Shown in pieces: positions 54,242 through 63,717 of a stretch of 64,000 bases of DNA. The position numbers and the translations under genes are program-made. The stretch is from Fimbriimonadaceae bacterium. Lineage in GTDB: Bacteria > Armatimonadota > Fimbriimonadia > Fimbriimonadales > Fimbriimonadaceae. Each line of letters begins with the position of its first letter. The first letter of the stretch is position 1. The DNA lies in contig JABAQM010000001.1 of the NCBI GenBank assembly GCA_019187105.1, positions 186,001 to 250,000 on the forward strand, given 5' to 3'. The notes beneath the pieces were generated by a model. That model had not been told where the DNA came from and made no database searches. It was given only the letters and a program-made list of their open reading frames with translations.

Positions 54242-56891
54242 GCCGCCCAAGCACCTGGAACTTCCCTTCCGCCTTTAGCTTGCCCATCGTTAGCTTCACT
54301 GTATAGGTGCCCGGCGCGACTTGGAACGGCATGAAGAGCAGGTCCTCGCCCTTATCATTGAGACGCTGCCACTCTTCCGGCGTCAGGTCCCAGGTCACGC
54401 GGTTGTAGCCGGGCGCGTTGCTGCCGCCGAGCTTCTTGACCACGACGCCGTCGGCGTTCTCGACGCTGATCGACAGATCGTCGCCGGTGTAGGCGGAGAT
54501 CCAATAGTCGATCCGCACGCCCATCGGCGGGTTCGGCGCGCGGAAGAGCTTGTGGGTCCACAGGCCGCTGTACTCGAGGAAGAACTTCGGCAGACAGTCG
54601 GCGATTGTGAAGAGATGGAGCGGCTTTTCCAGCACGTCGGCGTTGAGCTCGCTCAGCCAGCCGGCACCATCGAGCACCCAGATCGAAAGCCCATGGGTGC
54701 CTAGCACGATGTCCTTTTCCCCTCGATGAACCTTGATGTCGTTGATCGGCACGGTGGGCAGTCCCTCGCCGTGGAGCTTGGTCCAGGACTCGCCGCGGTC
54801 AAGGCTAATCCAAAGTGCATTCTCGGTACCGAGAACGAGGAGATTAGGGTTGTCGGGATGCTCCCGGATAACGTGGCAGCTTCGTCGATCGGGCAACCCC
54901 GCGTCGATGCGCCGCCAGCTCTTTCCGAAGTCGTCTGTCACGAGCACGCAAGGGGTGTAGTCGTGGACCCGGTGTCCGTCGACGGTCGCATAACAGCGGC
55001 CCTCGGCATGGGCAGAGGCTTCGAGTCGGGAAACGTATCGGCCGTCGACGATCGCGGGCGTCACGTTCGCCCAAGACTTGCCGTCGTCGCGGGTGACGTG
55101 GATGAGGCCGTCGTCCGAGCCCGCCCACAGAATGCCTTTCTTGATTGGCGACTCGGCGAGGCTGACGACGGTGCAGTAGGTTTCGGCATTGGAGCCGACC
55201 GTCTCCATTCGATCGGGGTTGCGCGTGGTGAGGTCCTCGCTGATGCGCTCCCAGTTATCTCCACCTTTGCTCAGACGGAAAACATAGTTGCCGGCGTGAT
55301 AGATGATCTTGGGATTGTGCGCGCTGACGACGAAGGGGGAGTTCCAGTTGAAGCGGAAACGCGACTGGCCTTCCCGGGCTTCGGGGGCGATAAAGCGTTT
55401 CTCCGCCGTCTTGAGGTTGACGCGGACGAGGTTGCCGCCCTGCCACTCCCCAAAGACGAGGTCGGGATCACTTGGATCGAAATCGGCATGGAAACCATCG
55501 CCCCACACCACAACCTGCCAGTCGTGGTTCGTAATGCCACACGGCGCGATACCCATGGAGTCGTTCTTGGTCTGGTTCTTGTTAGTGGCGCTGGGACCTA
55601 ACCACGTGCCGTTATCTTGGAGACCACCGATGATGCGATAGGGATCGGAATCGTCGAGCTCGATGTTGTAGAACTGGCCGGTGGGCATGGTATTGAGGAA
55701 ATCCCACATTTTGCCGCGATCAAATGATTGACTCACGCCGCCGTCGGTGCCTATGATGATGTGGTCTGGATCATTGGGATCGATGAGGATGGCATGGTGG
55801 TCGGCATGGAGAAGGTCGGCAAAGCCGTTTCGGAAGGTGTTGCCGCCATCGTCGCTGACCTCGCAGGTCCAGCCGAGCATGTAAACGCGCTTATCGTTCT
55901 TCGGGTCGAACTTAATCTTGGCGAAATAGAACGCACGGGGAGAGCGGACGCTGTGGCGGGACCAGCTTGTACCGCCGTCCTCGCTCCGGAAGACTCCTCC
56001 GCCAAACTGGCGATCGTCGCGGATCGAGTTTGCGCCAGTCTCGGTGCTCTCCACCACGGCAATGAGCTTCTGGGTGTCGCCTGGAAAGATGTCGATGCCG
56101 ATACGCCCGGTCTGTTTGGGCAAGCCGCCCGCGAGTTTCTTCCAGGTCATGCCGGCATCGGTCGACTTGTAGATCCCACCTTCCGGTCCGCCGCTGTCGA
56201 AGCTCCAATTCGTCCGCAGCCGCATGTACATGGCGGCATAAACGACGTCCGGATTCTTGGGATCGATGATCACGTCGCAGCAGCCAGTCTTCTCGTCGAT
56301 GAAGAGGATGCGATTCCAGGTCTTGCCCCCGTCCGTGGTCTTATAGAGGCCGCGGGATTCGTTATGGCCCCAAAGGTGGCCCAGCGCGGCGACGTAGCAG
56401 GTGTCGGGGTCGCGCGGGTCTACCGCAATTCGGGGAATGTCGTGGGTGTGTTCGAGTCCGAGGTGATCCCAGGTTTCGCCCCCGTCGGTCGAGCGGTACA
56501 TGCCGTTGCCCCATGAGCTGCTGTTCCGACCGTTCCCTTCCCCGGTGCCGACCCAGATGATCTTTGCTTTGCCCTGCTTGGCCTTCTCATCTTTCGTCTC
56601 CTTTCCCCAACCCTTCCAGCTTGGAGGTGCGTCGCAAACGGCCACCGCGCCGATGCTCGACGTTTCTTCGTTCCTGAATAGCTGCGTGAAGGTGGTTCCC
56701 CGGTTCCGGGTGATCCACAGCCCACCGCTGGCGTACCCGACGACGAAGGTCTTGGGATTTCCCGGCGCAAAGGCCATGTCGCTCACGCGACCACCCATAA
56801 TGGCCGGTCCAATACATCGCCATGGCAGGCGCTTTAGGTCGGTTTCGGTGAGGAGTCTCTTGTCGGCTGCGGTCGTGGACTTTCGGGCCAT
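54234..56891 (-). CDS. Sortilin/BNR-like beta-propeller protein
   Basis: This 885-residue protein is built of VPS10/sortilin-type propeller repeats with Asp-box units: YRSTDGGETWDHLG, YKTTDGGKTWNRI, YKSTDAGMTWKKL, FRSEDGGTSWSRH, VTRDDGKSWANV and ISLDRGESWTKL. The C-terminal 90 residues form a separate domain (ISVENADGVVVKKLGG...GTYTVKLTMG) seen in such bacterial proteins. It has no signal peptide from this start. The role may be protein or carbohydrate binding. The DUF1272 gene overlaps its end. Confidence 0.82.
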   Translation of the reverse strand: MARKSTTAADKRLLTETDLKRLPWRCIGPAIMGGRVSDMAFAPGNPKTFVVGYASGGLWITRNRGTTFTQLFRNEETSSIGAVAVCDAPPSWKGWGKETKDEKAKQGKAKIIWVGTGEGNGRNSSSWGNGMYRSTDGGETWDHLGLEHTHDIPRIAVDPRDPDTCYVAALGHLWGHNESRGLYKTTDGGKTWNRILFIDEKTGCCDVIIDPKNPDVVYAAMYMRLRTNWSFDSGGPEGGIYKSTDAGMTWKKLAGGLPKQTGRIGIDIFPGDTQKLIAVVESTETGANSIRDDRQFGGGVFRSEDGGTSWSRHSVRSPRAFYFAKIKFDPKNDKRVYMLGWTCEVSDDGGNTFRNGFADLLHADHHAILIDPNDPDHIIIGTDGGVSQSFDRGKMWDFLNTMPTGQFYNIELDDSDPYRIIGGLQDNGTWLGPSATNKNQTKNDSMGIAPCGITNHDWQVVVWGDGFHADFDPSDPDLVFGEWQGGNLVRVNLKTAEKRFIAPEAREGQSRFRFNWNSPFVVSAHNPKIIYHAGNYVFRLSKGGDNWERISEDLTTRNPDRMETVGSNAETYCTVVSLAESPIKKGILWAGSDDGLIHVTRDDGKSWANVTPAIVDGRYVSRLEASAHAEGRCYATVDGHRVHDYTPCVLVTDDFGKSWRRIDAGLPDRRSCHVIREHPDNPNLLVLGTENALWISLDRGESWTKLHGEGLPTVPINDIKVHRGEKDIVLGTHGLSIWVLDGAGWLSELNADVLEKPLHLFTIADCLPKFFLEYSGLWTHKLFRAPNPPMGVRIDYWISAYTGDDLSISVENADGVVVKKLGGSNAPGYNRVTWDLTPEEWQRLNDKGEDLLFMPFQVAPGTYTVKLTMGKLKAEGKFQVLGRRA

Positions 56892-56926
56892 CGGAGCGAA
56901 TTATACGCAGGGCTGGCCGCGGGAAG

Positions 56927-58009
56927 TCAGCGCAACTGTTTGACCGGCTCACCCAGAAAGTGCTGTTCCCACTTCGTGGGAGGTAGCTGCACGCGTTCGA
57001 TCGCAACGCCTCCCGGCACCTCTGTGGCGATGCACAGGGTCGTGTTCCCGATTCCCCAAAGGCCAACGAGGTTCCTAGGACAGCGGCGAACCGCCATCGT
57101 CCGACCGTCCGTCCAGGCGATCCACTGAGGGATATCGTCGTAGTCTCCGGTTCCAACCTCTTCTCTTTGTCCCGCAGGGTACGAACGAAAGCGAGTTATG
57201 AGATGCCGGCCGACGCTGATGACACCCTCGGTCGCGTGAGCATAATCCCATTGATCACCGAACAGCCATCGAGCGCGACCTTTTGGAACGATGACGTATG
57301 GCCGAGCAAGCACGCCACCGCCGCCTGGCAGCGAGGAAAGAATCACGCCCTCGGAACTGACCTCAAGATCAGCCGGATCACCTGTGCTTCCTCCATCCCA
57401 ATAGAAGATTCCGAGTTCGCGGTAGAGTTTGCCGAGACCCTTACCAGTGAGATGCCAGACCTGGACGCGATACTTCGTCATGGCGGCGTTCTCTTCCCAC
57501 TCCTTTCTCGATTGCCAGACCTCGGTGGCGGTGAGAACAAATCGACCACAAGAACTGAATAGAAACGGAATCCGTTTCGGAGCGCTCTTCGCTCTTCTTC
57601 CGTTGACGCGAAGCTCGCAGTAGCGACCGTTCCGATCCAAACTGATTGTTGCGAGCTTGCCGTCGACTGTCCACCTCGCCCCGAGCACGGTCTTGAGCGG
57701 CTTCTCGAAGCCCTGCCTAAAAATTTGCGTGTAGTACGGTTGATTGACGATCACTTGGCGACCATCCTTCGAAACGATAACGTTGCCGCAGGCTTCGCTG
57801 GTGAACGAGTACTTCGCTACCCCATTCGACCACCTGTAACACCGATAGCGGGTTTCCTCGAAGCCTGCCCTGGTGGTAGTGAAACTGGAAAACACCAGGA
57901 GGCTTCCCTGCTGGCCGACTGGGCACACCCAAGCGATGTTGGGTACGTCCACCTTTACAAATTCCTGTGCCGGGCAAAGGAGGGCTGCAACCAAAAGGAC
58001 CGCCTGCAT
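56927..58009 (-). CDS. Secreted protein of unknown function
   Basis: This 360-residue protein has a short leader (MQAVLLVAALLCPAQ). The body is beta-rich with repeated strand-turn units (GSLLVFSSFTTTRAG, CGNVIVSKDGRQVIV, ARWTVDGKLATISLD, CGRFVLTATEVWQS). These could form a propeller. I do not recognise a family. It lies upstream of, and on the same strand as, the sortilin-like gene with a 35-bp gap, so the two may be co-expressed. Confidence 0.6.
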   Translation of the reverse strand: MQAVLLVAALLCPAQEFVKVDVPNIAWVCPVGQQGSLLVFSSFTTTRAGFEETRYRCYRWSNGVAKYSFTSEACGNVIVSKDGRQVIVNQPYYTQIFRQGFEKPLKTVLGARWTVDGKLATISLDRNGRYCELRVNGRRAKSAPKRIPFLFSSCGRFVLTATEVWQSRKEWEENAAMTKYRVQVWHLTGKGLGKLYRELGIFYWDGGSTGDPADLEVSSEGVILSSLPGGGGVLARPYVIVPKGRARWLFGDQWDYAHATEGVISVGRHLITRFRSYPAGQREEVGTGDYDDIPQWIAWTDGRTMAVRRCPRNLVGLWGIGNTTLCIATEVPGGVAIERVQLPPTKWEQHFLGEPVKQLR

Positions 58010-58123
58010 GAGTCCATTTTAGGCGTTGTGCGATAAAGTCCTGGTGGACGAAGTCATTAGGCTCGCGGCTGCTAGCCCCTCTGAAACGTCTCCTGTAACG
58101 CAAGTGATTCTGTGGATACGATC

Positions 58124-58552
58124 ATGAACCATACCAAGACCAGGCTCATCGTCCTAACCGCGAGCATTCTCGTGGCCGCGGTCGTCTACGCCATCGTCCC
58201 CGGCAAAGCTGTCGTGGTGACCAAGTCGGAACTCAAGTGGAAGAACATGGGCATTCCCGGCGTCGATGCTGCTCCGGTTTCCGGCAACATGAAGACCGGA
58301 CCGAGCCGGTTCTTCCTCAAATATCCGGTCGGCTTTGTCACGCCGAGCCACCACCATTCGGCGGACCACTATGCGACTCTCGTGTCAGGGACGGTTACGC
58401 TTACCGTGAACGGGAAAAAGCACAAGCTCGGCCCGGGTTCTTACTTCTCGCTGACCGACCGAATGCCCCATGTTGCGAAGGTTGAAGGCAAACAACCCGC
58501 CGTGTTTTTCATCCAAGCCGACGGTCCGTGGGACGTCGTGATGGAACGGTAG
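58124..58552 (+). CDS. Membrane-anchored or secreted cupin
   Basis: This 142-residue protein has an N-terminal hydrophobic segment (TRLIVLTASILVAAVVYAIV) and then a single cupin barrel. Metal ligands are visible in HHHSADHYATLVSG (three His and later Asp) and in the second box GPGSYFSLTDRMPHVAKVE with another His. Its substrate is unknown. GTG at 58112 is an alternative start. Confidence 0.8.
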   Translation: MNHTKTRLIVLTASILVAAVVYAIVPGKAVVVTKSELKWKNMGIPGVDAAPVSGNMKTGPSRFFLKYPVGFVTPSHHHSADHYATLVSGTVTLTVNGKKHKLGPGSYFSLTDRMPHVAKVEGKQPAVFFIQADGPWDVVMER

Positions 58553-58569
58553 GAAGAACAATGGTTAAC

Positions 58570-58598
58570 GGAGCAGGGGAGCGTCACTTTCCTGCTCC
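58570..58598. other. Hairpin between cupin and nucleotidyltransferase genes
   Basis: GGAGCAGG and CCTGCTCC pair across a 13-nt loop. No U-run follows, so termination is uncertain. Confidence 0.35.
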
Positions 58599-58625
58599 AA
58601 TCTGCTGCCTCCGCGATCGACCTGC

Positions 58626-59408
58626 ATGATTACTCAGGAGATGCGCGCGAGGATTATGGACCGCTTAAAGGCGGTCGAAGTGGACGCAGGGATCCGCATC
58701 CTGCTCGCCGTCGAATCAGGCAGTCGGGCGTGGGGGTTCGAGTCGACCGACAGCGATTACGACGTGCGGTTCATTTACGCGCGTTCGATTGACTGGTATC
58801 TATCGATCGACTTGGAAAGTCGCCGGGACGTGATCGAATTCCCGATCGAGAACGAAATCGACATCAGTGGGTGGGATGTCCGCAAGGCGCTTGCGCTTCT
58901 TGAGAACAGCAATCCCGGATTCATCGAGTGGCTGCACTCTCCGATCCGGTATCTGGAGCAGGGGCCCTTTGCAGGCGAGGTCGTCGGGCTCTTGCCGGAA
59001 ATCTACGTGCTTGAACGGGGCCTGTTTCACTACCGAAACATGGCCACCCGAAACTTCATGTCGCAGCTACAGGGCAATCTCGTGCCCATGAAGAAGTACT
59101 TGTACGTGCTCCGACCGTTGTTGTGTTGCCAGTGGATCGAGCGATATCGGGAGCCAGCCCCGATGGAGTTTGTGCAACTCTTATCGCTGATCGACGACCA
59201 AACGGCTCTGGTACGCGCCATCCACCGCCTGCTCGAACAGAAACGCTCGGGAACCGAGATGAGCCGTGTCCCGCCCGTTCCTGAGCTTCACGACTTTATC
59301 GTCGCGGAACTGAATCGACTAAAGACAAAGCGGTTCAAGAACGCACCAAACCCGCGAGCCCTTGAGACTCTCAACGGGCTGTTCCGAAGAACGATCATGA
59401 GCGCTTAG
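58626..59408 (+). CDS. RlaP-like nucleotidyltransferase (PF10127)
   Basis: This 260-residue protein has the DNA polymerase beta-type nucleotidyltransferase core GSRAWGFESTDSDYDVRFIY, with two catalytic Asp in SDYDVRF. Then RRDVIEFPIENEIDISGWDV and a helical C-terminal half (FHYRNMATRNFMSQLQGN, MKKYLYVLRPLLCCQWIE) follow, as in the predicted RlaP family linked to RNA repair. The reaction is not established for this group. It is alone on its strand with no ligase partner nearby. Confidence 0.85.
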   Translation: MITQEMRARIMDRLKAVEVDAGIRILLAVESGSRAWGFESTDSDYDVRFIYARSIDWYLSIDLESRRDVIEFPIENEIDISGWDVRKALALLENSNPGFIEWLHSPIRYLEQGPFAGEVVGLLPEIYVLERGLFHYRNMATRNFMSQLQGNLVPMKKYLYVLRPLLCCQWIERYREPAPMEFVQLLSLIDDQTALVRAIHRLLEQKRSGTEMSRVPPVPELHDFIVAELNRLKTKRFKNAPNPRALETLNGLFRRTIMSA

Positions 59409-59413
59409 CCAGA

Positions 59414-59436
59414 GACCCCGGCCTAAGACCGGGGTC
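59414..59436. terminator. Convergent hairpin after RlaP-like gene
   Basis: GACCCCGG and CCGGGGTC form an 8-bp stem with a 7-nt loop between two convergent genes. There is no T-run, so it is a weak terminator candidate. Confidence 0.45.
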
Positions 59437-59452
59437 ACGTAAATCCCGCTCG

Positions 59453-60328
59453 CTATCGACGACGACGTCGGAAGAAAATGAGCGAGGCGGCGGCCATTGC
59501 GGTCATCGTGGCGGGTTCAGGTACGACTTCGAAGTACCGTCCTCCGCCTTGATACACCTGAGTCGATGCGCCGGTGTTGACGTTGATGACATGGGCGCCA
59601 GAGCTGTTCGACCACAGGATATTGCCATTGCCGAGCTGAAGGACGCCTCGAGCCCCCGAGGCCGAGTAGGTCTTCACGACGGCGCCGCTGGCGCCATTCA
59701 GGACGACGACGTTGTTAGATGAGAATCCGGCGACGAGAATGTTTCCGGTCACATCGTAGTTCATCTGCTCTGCAAAGTTAAGCGTCGAGCTGTTATGGAA
59801 CGTACCGACGGATGCGCCACCGGTAGTGTATTGGTGAACGTCGTCATTTGCGGCGTCCGAGGACACCAACAGGTTCGCGCCGTAGCTAAGGATGCCAAAT
59901 GGTGAGCTCGCTGGGGTTACGAAGTGACCCAAGCTCGTTCCACCTGTCGTAAACATGCGAAGCGATTCGCCAGGGGCTCCATTACCGGTGCCATCGTTGC
60001 AGACGTAGACCACTCCATCCTTCAGCTCCATGCCTCGGATGTTGTCCATCTGACCGGTCACGGCGCCGAGCGAGGTTCCGGTGAACGACCAGCGGGAGAC
60101 ACGGTCGCCGAGTTGCTCGGAAACCCAGATCTCGTTACCGACCTGCATGGCATGAACCGGTGTCCCTCCCGCCAAAGCGAAGACATTCGCATTCATGACG
60201 CTGCCATCAAAGGCGGAGAACGCCACAAGCCTGTTGTTGGTACTGTCCGGCATGATGACGTACTCCTGGGCGTTCGCATTTGCTCCAATGACCCCGAGTA
60301 CGAAAAGTGTGATACGGAAATGTCGCAT
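59453..60328 (-). CDS. PEP-CTERM protein with propeller-like repeats
   Basis: This 291-residue protein has a signal peptide (MRHFRITLFVLGVIGANANA). NHL/propeller-like units recur: DSTNNRLVAFSAFDG, EQLGDRVSRWSFTG, NLLVSSDAANDDVHQYTTGG and NILVAGFSSNNVVVLNG. It ends VPEPATMTAMAAASLIFFRRRRR, a PEP-CTERM anchor. GGAGGG five bases before the ATG fixes the start and excludes the longer frame to 60430. Confidence 0.87.
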   Translation of the reverse strand: MRHFRITLFVLGVIGANANAQEYVIMPDSTNNRLVAFSAFDGSVMNANVFALAGGTPVHAMQVGNEIWVSEQLGDRVSRWSFTGTSLGAVTGQMDNIRGMELKDGVVYVCNDGTGNGAPGESLRMFTTGGTSLGHFVTPASSPFGILSYGANLLVSSDAANDDVHQYTTGGASVGTFHNSSTLNFAEQMNYDVTGNILVAGFSSNNVVVLNGASGAVVKTYSASGARGVLQLGNGNILWSNSSGAHVINVNTGASTQVYQGGGRYFEVVPEPATMTAMAAASLIFFRRRRR

Positions 60329-60679
60329 AATCCCTCCGCTTAGAAGGATATCAAAGAACCCGCAATAATCCCACAGTAAATCCACCAGTGCAAGGTGTGG
60401 TTGGGTGGCCTTTGGCTTGGCACCGGCCATGGGAACTGGCTGAACGGCACCATAACCAGCCAGGTGGATAGATTACAAATCAGGACAAGATTGGACCCGA
60501 TTAGACTTCCACAGGCGAGCCTCCGTGAGTTTTGTAACCACAAACGGTGACAGACGCTCCACCGCATCTTGCGGCATTCTATAGCGGTAGATTTTTGACG
60601 AAGGGCACCTGCCGGGCCACGACATTGGGGGTGTCAGTGTTCGGCGGAGTCCTTTTTAGCTGCGCGGTCGCCGATGGGC
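60329..60679. other. Intergenic region downstream of flagellin
   Basis: This 351-bp gap holds no supported gene. It must contain the 59453-60328 promoter. The sequence CTGCGCGG/CCGCGCAG around the flagellin stop can form a stem but has no U-run. Nothing else is clear. Confidence 0.5.
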
Positions 60680-62134
60680 CTAGCCGCGCAGAAGGTTGAG
60701 AATTCCTTGCGGCTGCTGGTTAGCCTGGGCGAGGATCGACATCCCTGACTCTCTCAGGATTTGGAGTCGCGTGAACGCCGTGATCTCCTCAGCCATATCG
60801 GCGTCGCGGATTTGGCTCTCAGAGGCAGTGAGGTTCTCTTCGGCGACCGCGAGAGACCGCGACGTCGATTCAAGGAAATTCGCCTGGAATGAACCCAATT
60901 CGCCTCGCCGCTGAGCAAGCTCCGTGACGGCCGCGTCAATAATTTTCATCGCATCCTGGGCGCCCTGCTGGGTCGTGACATCGAGGTCGGCCAGAGTCTT
61001 TCCGGCAACCGCGCCCGATCCCAGCCGGTTGGCAAAGATAACCGGCATCGAGAACTGGGTGCTTTGATTACCGTTCGGACCAATTTGAAACCGAACGTTG
61101 CCGGCCGTCATGACGCCAACCTGGGTAGCAGCAGCCAAACCGGCGTTGCCGTTCTCGGTTAGGAGGACAGTGTTGCCGTAGGAGTCGCGTAGGCGCAGTC
61201 CAGATTCCTTTGGCCCCATTCCGCCGGTGAAGGTGGCGGTGGTGACCCCCGCGGTGGTGGTGAGCTGCACCGAAAAGACGCCATCGACACCTGTTCCCGT
61301 TGCCGAAGCCGCGTTGTGGATGATGTTGGAGGGATCGAAGAAGTTAAAACCGTGCTGGGAACCGTACTCGTTGGAATCGAGCCGCACGGAAACGTTCGCA
61401 CCGACTGCAACGAGCGTAGCGGTGACGCCGGTTATGTTCGACATTTCGTTGACCTTGCCAACGATGGAGTTCAGGGTCTCGGTGCCGTCGGACGTGAAGC
61501 TATAGCCATTGATGACAAAGGAGCCGACAGCGGTCACGATCGCGTTGCCGTTGGCGAACGTGTTGCCGAGGGTTACTGCGGCGCGGGTCGCCTGGGTCGT
61601 CTTGGTCATCGTAATCGGACCGTTCGCGACCGAAACGCCGTTAAAGGTGCCACCAACGTAGATGCTTGAGACGTCCGAAGGACGCGTTACGTTGGCCATG
61701 GCGCCGGCGGTGCCATCCAACAGTTTCTTGGTTCCCCACGACGTGGTCGAGCCGATCCGGTCGATCGATTGCAGTGTCGAACGGATTTGAGTCTGGTTGG
61801 CTTGAAGCTGCGTCGCGTCGATAACCGCACTATTGGCAGAATGAACTGCAAGGGCGCGAATGTTCTTGAGGAGGGTCTGCACCTCGTCGAGGGCGGCTTC
61901 AGCAGTCTTCGACATGTTGATGGCGTCCTGAGAGTTCCGGATCGCCTGGTCGATACCCTTTAGCTGAGCGCGCATGCTCTCGCTAATCACGAGCCCCGCC
62001 GGATCGTCGGCAGCGGTGTTGATCCGCAAGCCCGAGCTGAGGCGCTGGGTAGTTCCGGCCATCATGCCCTCCGTGACACTCAGGTTGCGGAGTGCCGTCA
62101 TCGCAGGGATATTTGTGTTGATTCGGAAGCTCAA
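60680..62134 (-). CDS. fliC: Flagellin
   Basis: This 484-residue filament subunit starts at TTG giving MSFRINTNIPAMTAL. The conserved N-terminal D0/D1 follows (TTQRLSSGLRINTAADDPAGLVISESMRAQ, then SQDAINMSKTAEAALDEV). A variable central domain is at about residues 150-385, and the C-terminal D1/D0 ends FTRLQILRESGMSILAQANQQPQGILNLLRG. GGAGAGA before the TTG supports the start. The longer frame to 62344 lies inside purF's promoter and start region and is not coding. No other flagellar gene is in the window. A sigma-28 promoter lies upstream. Confidence 0.96.
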   Translation of the reverse strand: MSFRINTNIPAMTALRNLSVTEGMMAGTTQRLSSGLRINTAADDPAGLVISESMRAQLKGIDQAIRNSQDAINMSKTAEAALDEVQTLLKNIRALAVHSANSAVIDATQLQANQTQIRSTLQSIDRIGSTTSWGTKKLLDGTAGAMANVTRPSDVSSIYVGGTFNGVSVANGPITMTKTTQATRAAVTLGNTFANGNAIVTAVGSFVINGYSFTSDGTETLNSIVGKVNEMSNITGVTATLVAVGANVSVRLDSNEYGSQHGFNFFDPSNIIHNAASATGTGVDGVFSVQLTTTAGVTTATFTGGMGPKESGLRLRDSYGNTVLLTENGNAGLAAATQVGVMTAGNVRFQIGPNGNQSTQFSMPVIFANRLGSGAVAGKTLADLDVTTQQGAQDAMKIIDAAVTELAQRRGELGSFQANFLESTSRSLAVAEENLTASESQIRDADMAEEITAFTRLQILRESGMSILAQANQQPQGILNLLRG

Positions 62135-62184
62135 ATTGGTCTCTCCAATGGATAGGCAGGCATTCTTACGCCTACTAGGTGAAA

Positions 62185-62211
62185 TGATCGGCAACCTGTG
62201 GAATAACTTTA
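62185..62211 (-). promoter_or_regulatory. Sigma-28 (FliA-type) promoter of flagellin
   Basis: The minus strand reads TAAA-N15-GCCGATCA, one base from the FliA consensus TAAA-N15-GCCGATAA. It would place the transcript start near 62177, about 43 nt before the flagellin TTG. This is the expected late-class control of the filament gene. Confidence 0.85.
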
Positions 62212-62238
62212 GGTTTTGCGGAGTGTCAAAATCTGGAA

Positions 62239-63714
62239 GTGAAGCCAGGCTGGGATTCCGACTTCGATCGGCCAAAAGAGGAATGCGGCGTCGTCGGCAT
62301 CTATGCCGGGGGTTCTGAGGCAGCCCGCCTCGCATTCTTCGCATTGTTCGCCCTCCAGCATCGCGGGCAGGAGTCAGCCGGGATTGCCGTTAGCGATGGC
62401 CACCAGGTCGTCATGCACCGGGACATGGGGCTGGTCAGCCAAGTCTTCGACGAGGAGATTCTCTCGACGCTTCCGGGACATCTGTCGGTTGGGCATACGC
62501 GGTACAGCACGACGGGCGCATCGGTGCTGCGCAACGCGCAGCCCGTCTTTTGCCAGAGCCTGGTCGGTGAGATTGCGGTCGCCCATAATGGCAACCTCAT
62601 CAATTCGAGGGAGCTTCGCGATCAAATGGTCGCGGATGGCGAGCATTTCGACGGCACCAGCGACAGCGAGATCATCGCGCGCCTCCTGGTGCGCTACATG
62701 GCGGCGGGACCGGAACACGCGGTAGCGATGGCCATGCGCCAGATTCGCGGGGCATACAGCGTCACGGTACTCACGCCGACGATGCTGATCGGGTTCCGGG
62801 ATCCCAACGGCGTGCGGCCGCTCGTCGTCGGCACGCTACCTGACGGCTATATCCTGGCGAGCGAGAGCTGTGCCTTTGGTCCCGTCGCCGCCACCGAGAT
62901 TCGGGAGCTTGAGCCAGGCGAGATGGCGATTATCGATGACAAGGGCCTTCGATTCGCTCAAGGCGCGCCGCCTGAGCGCCCCTCGATGTGTCTGTTCGAG
63001 TTCATTTACTTCGCTCGACCCGATTCGAGGATGTATGGCACTTCCCTTTACGCCGCCCGTGAGCGCATGGGCGAGCAATTGGCCGAAGAGCATCCCGTGG
63101 AGGCGGATATCGTGGTTCCGGTTCCGGACAGCGGGATACCAGCCGCTTTGGGTTATTCTCGCCGCAGTGGCATTCCCTATCGGGAGGGGATGACCAAGAG
63201 CCGTTACATCCACCGAACCTTTATCCAGCCGGACCAGCGAATGCGGGAAATGGGTGTTCGGATGAAGCTGACGCCATTGGCGGATCACATCAGCGGCCAG
63301 CGAATCGTCCTAGTCGACGATTCCATCGTCCGTGCCACCACCACCCGCCAGATCGTCAAGCTTCTGTTCGACACCGGCGCCAAGGAAGTCCATGTTAGAA
63401 TCACGGCTCCGCCCATTCGCTTCCCATGCTTTTACGGCATCGACATGGCGAGCAAGGGCGAACTGGCGGCGGCGATCATGTCGGTCGATCAGATTCGGGA
63501 CCATGTCGGCGCGACGAGCCTCGGCTATCTCTCGATCGAGGGCGCTACCCAAGCGGTGCGGCAAGACGGCAAGGGCTTCTGCCTGGCGTGCTTCAACGGC
63601 GACTACCCGATCACCGTCCCGGATCAGCTGTCGAAGCTTGCGTTCGAGGAAGTTGGCCAGATTGGCGAGATGGCGACGGTGGCGACGGGCCAGCTCAAGC
63701 TCATCGAGTTCTAG
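62239..63714 (+). CDS. purF: Amidophosphoribosyltransferase PurF
   Basis: This 491-residue enzyme catalyses the first step of purine synthesis, forming phosphoribosylamine from PRPP and glutamine. The Ntn nucleophile is the Cys at about residue 16 in PKEECGVVGIY, after a short propeptide. The glutaminase domain continues through GHTRYSTTGASVLRNAQPV. The PRPP loop is IVLVDDSIVRATTTRQ. Cys in ASESCAFG, RFPCFYGIDMAS and CLACF match the [4Fe-4S]-type Bacillus enzyme. The GTG start is the only one that keeps a short propeptide. No other pur gene is present. Confidence 0.96.
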   Translation: MKPGWDSDFDRPKEECGVVGIYAGGSEAARLAFFALFALQHRGQESAGIAVSDGHQVVMHRDMGLVSQVFDEEILSTLPGHLSVGHTRYSTTGASVLRNAQPVFCQSLVGEIAVAHNGNLINSRELRDQMVADGEHFDGTSDSEIIARLLVRYMAAGPEHAVAMAMRQIRGAYSVTVLTPTMLIGFRDPNGVRPLVVGTLPDGYILASESCAFGPVAATEIRELEPGEMAIIDDKGLRFAQGAPPERPSMCLFEFIYFARPDSRMYGTSLYAARERMGEQLAEEHPVEADIVVPVPDSGIPAALGYSRRSGIPYREGMTKSRYIHRTFIQPDQRMREMGVRMKLTPLADHISGQRIVLVDDSIVRATTTRQIVKLLFDTGAKEVHVRITAPPIRFPCFYGIDMASKGELAAAIMSVDQIRDHVGATSLGYLSIEGATQAVRQDGKGFCLACFNGDYPITVPDQLSKLAFEEVGQIGEMATVATGQLKLIEF

Positions 63715-63717
63715 GAA

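Noticed and set aside
54726-55601. 291-residue plus-strand frame
   Set aside because: It is antisense to the sortilin-like propeller gene, whose Asp-box repeats are clear.
60655-60700. Terminator at the flagellin stop
   Set aside because: The CTGCGCGG/CCGCGCAG stem overlaps the stop codon and has no U-run on the transcribed strand.
62135-62344. Longer flagellin frame into purF
   Set aside because: The flagellin family starts with SFRINTN. The sigma-28 promoter lies inside this extension, so it cannot be translated from that transcript.
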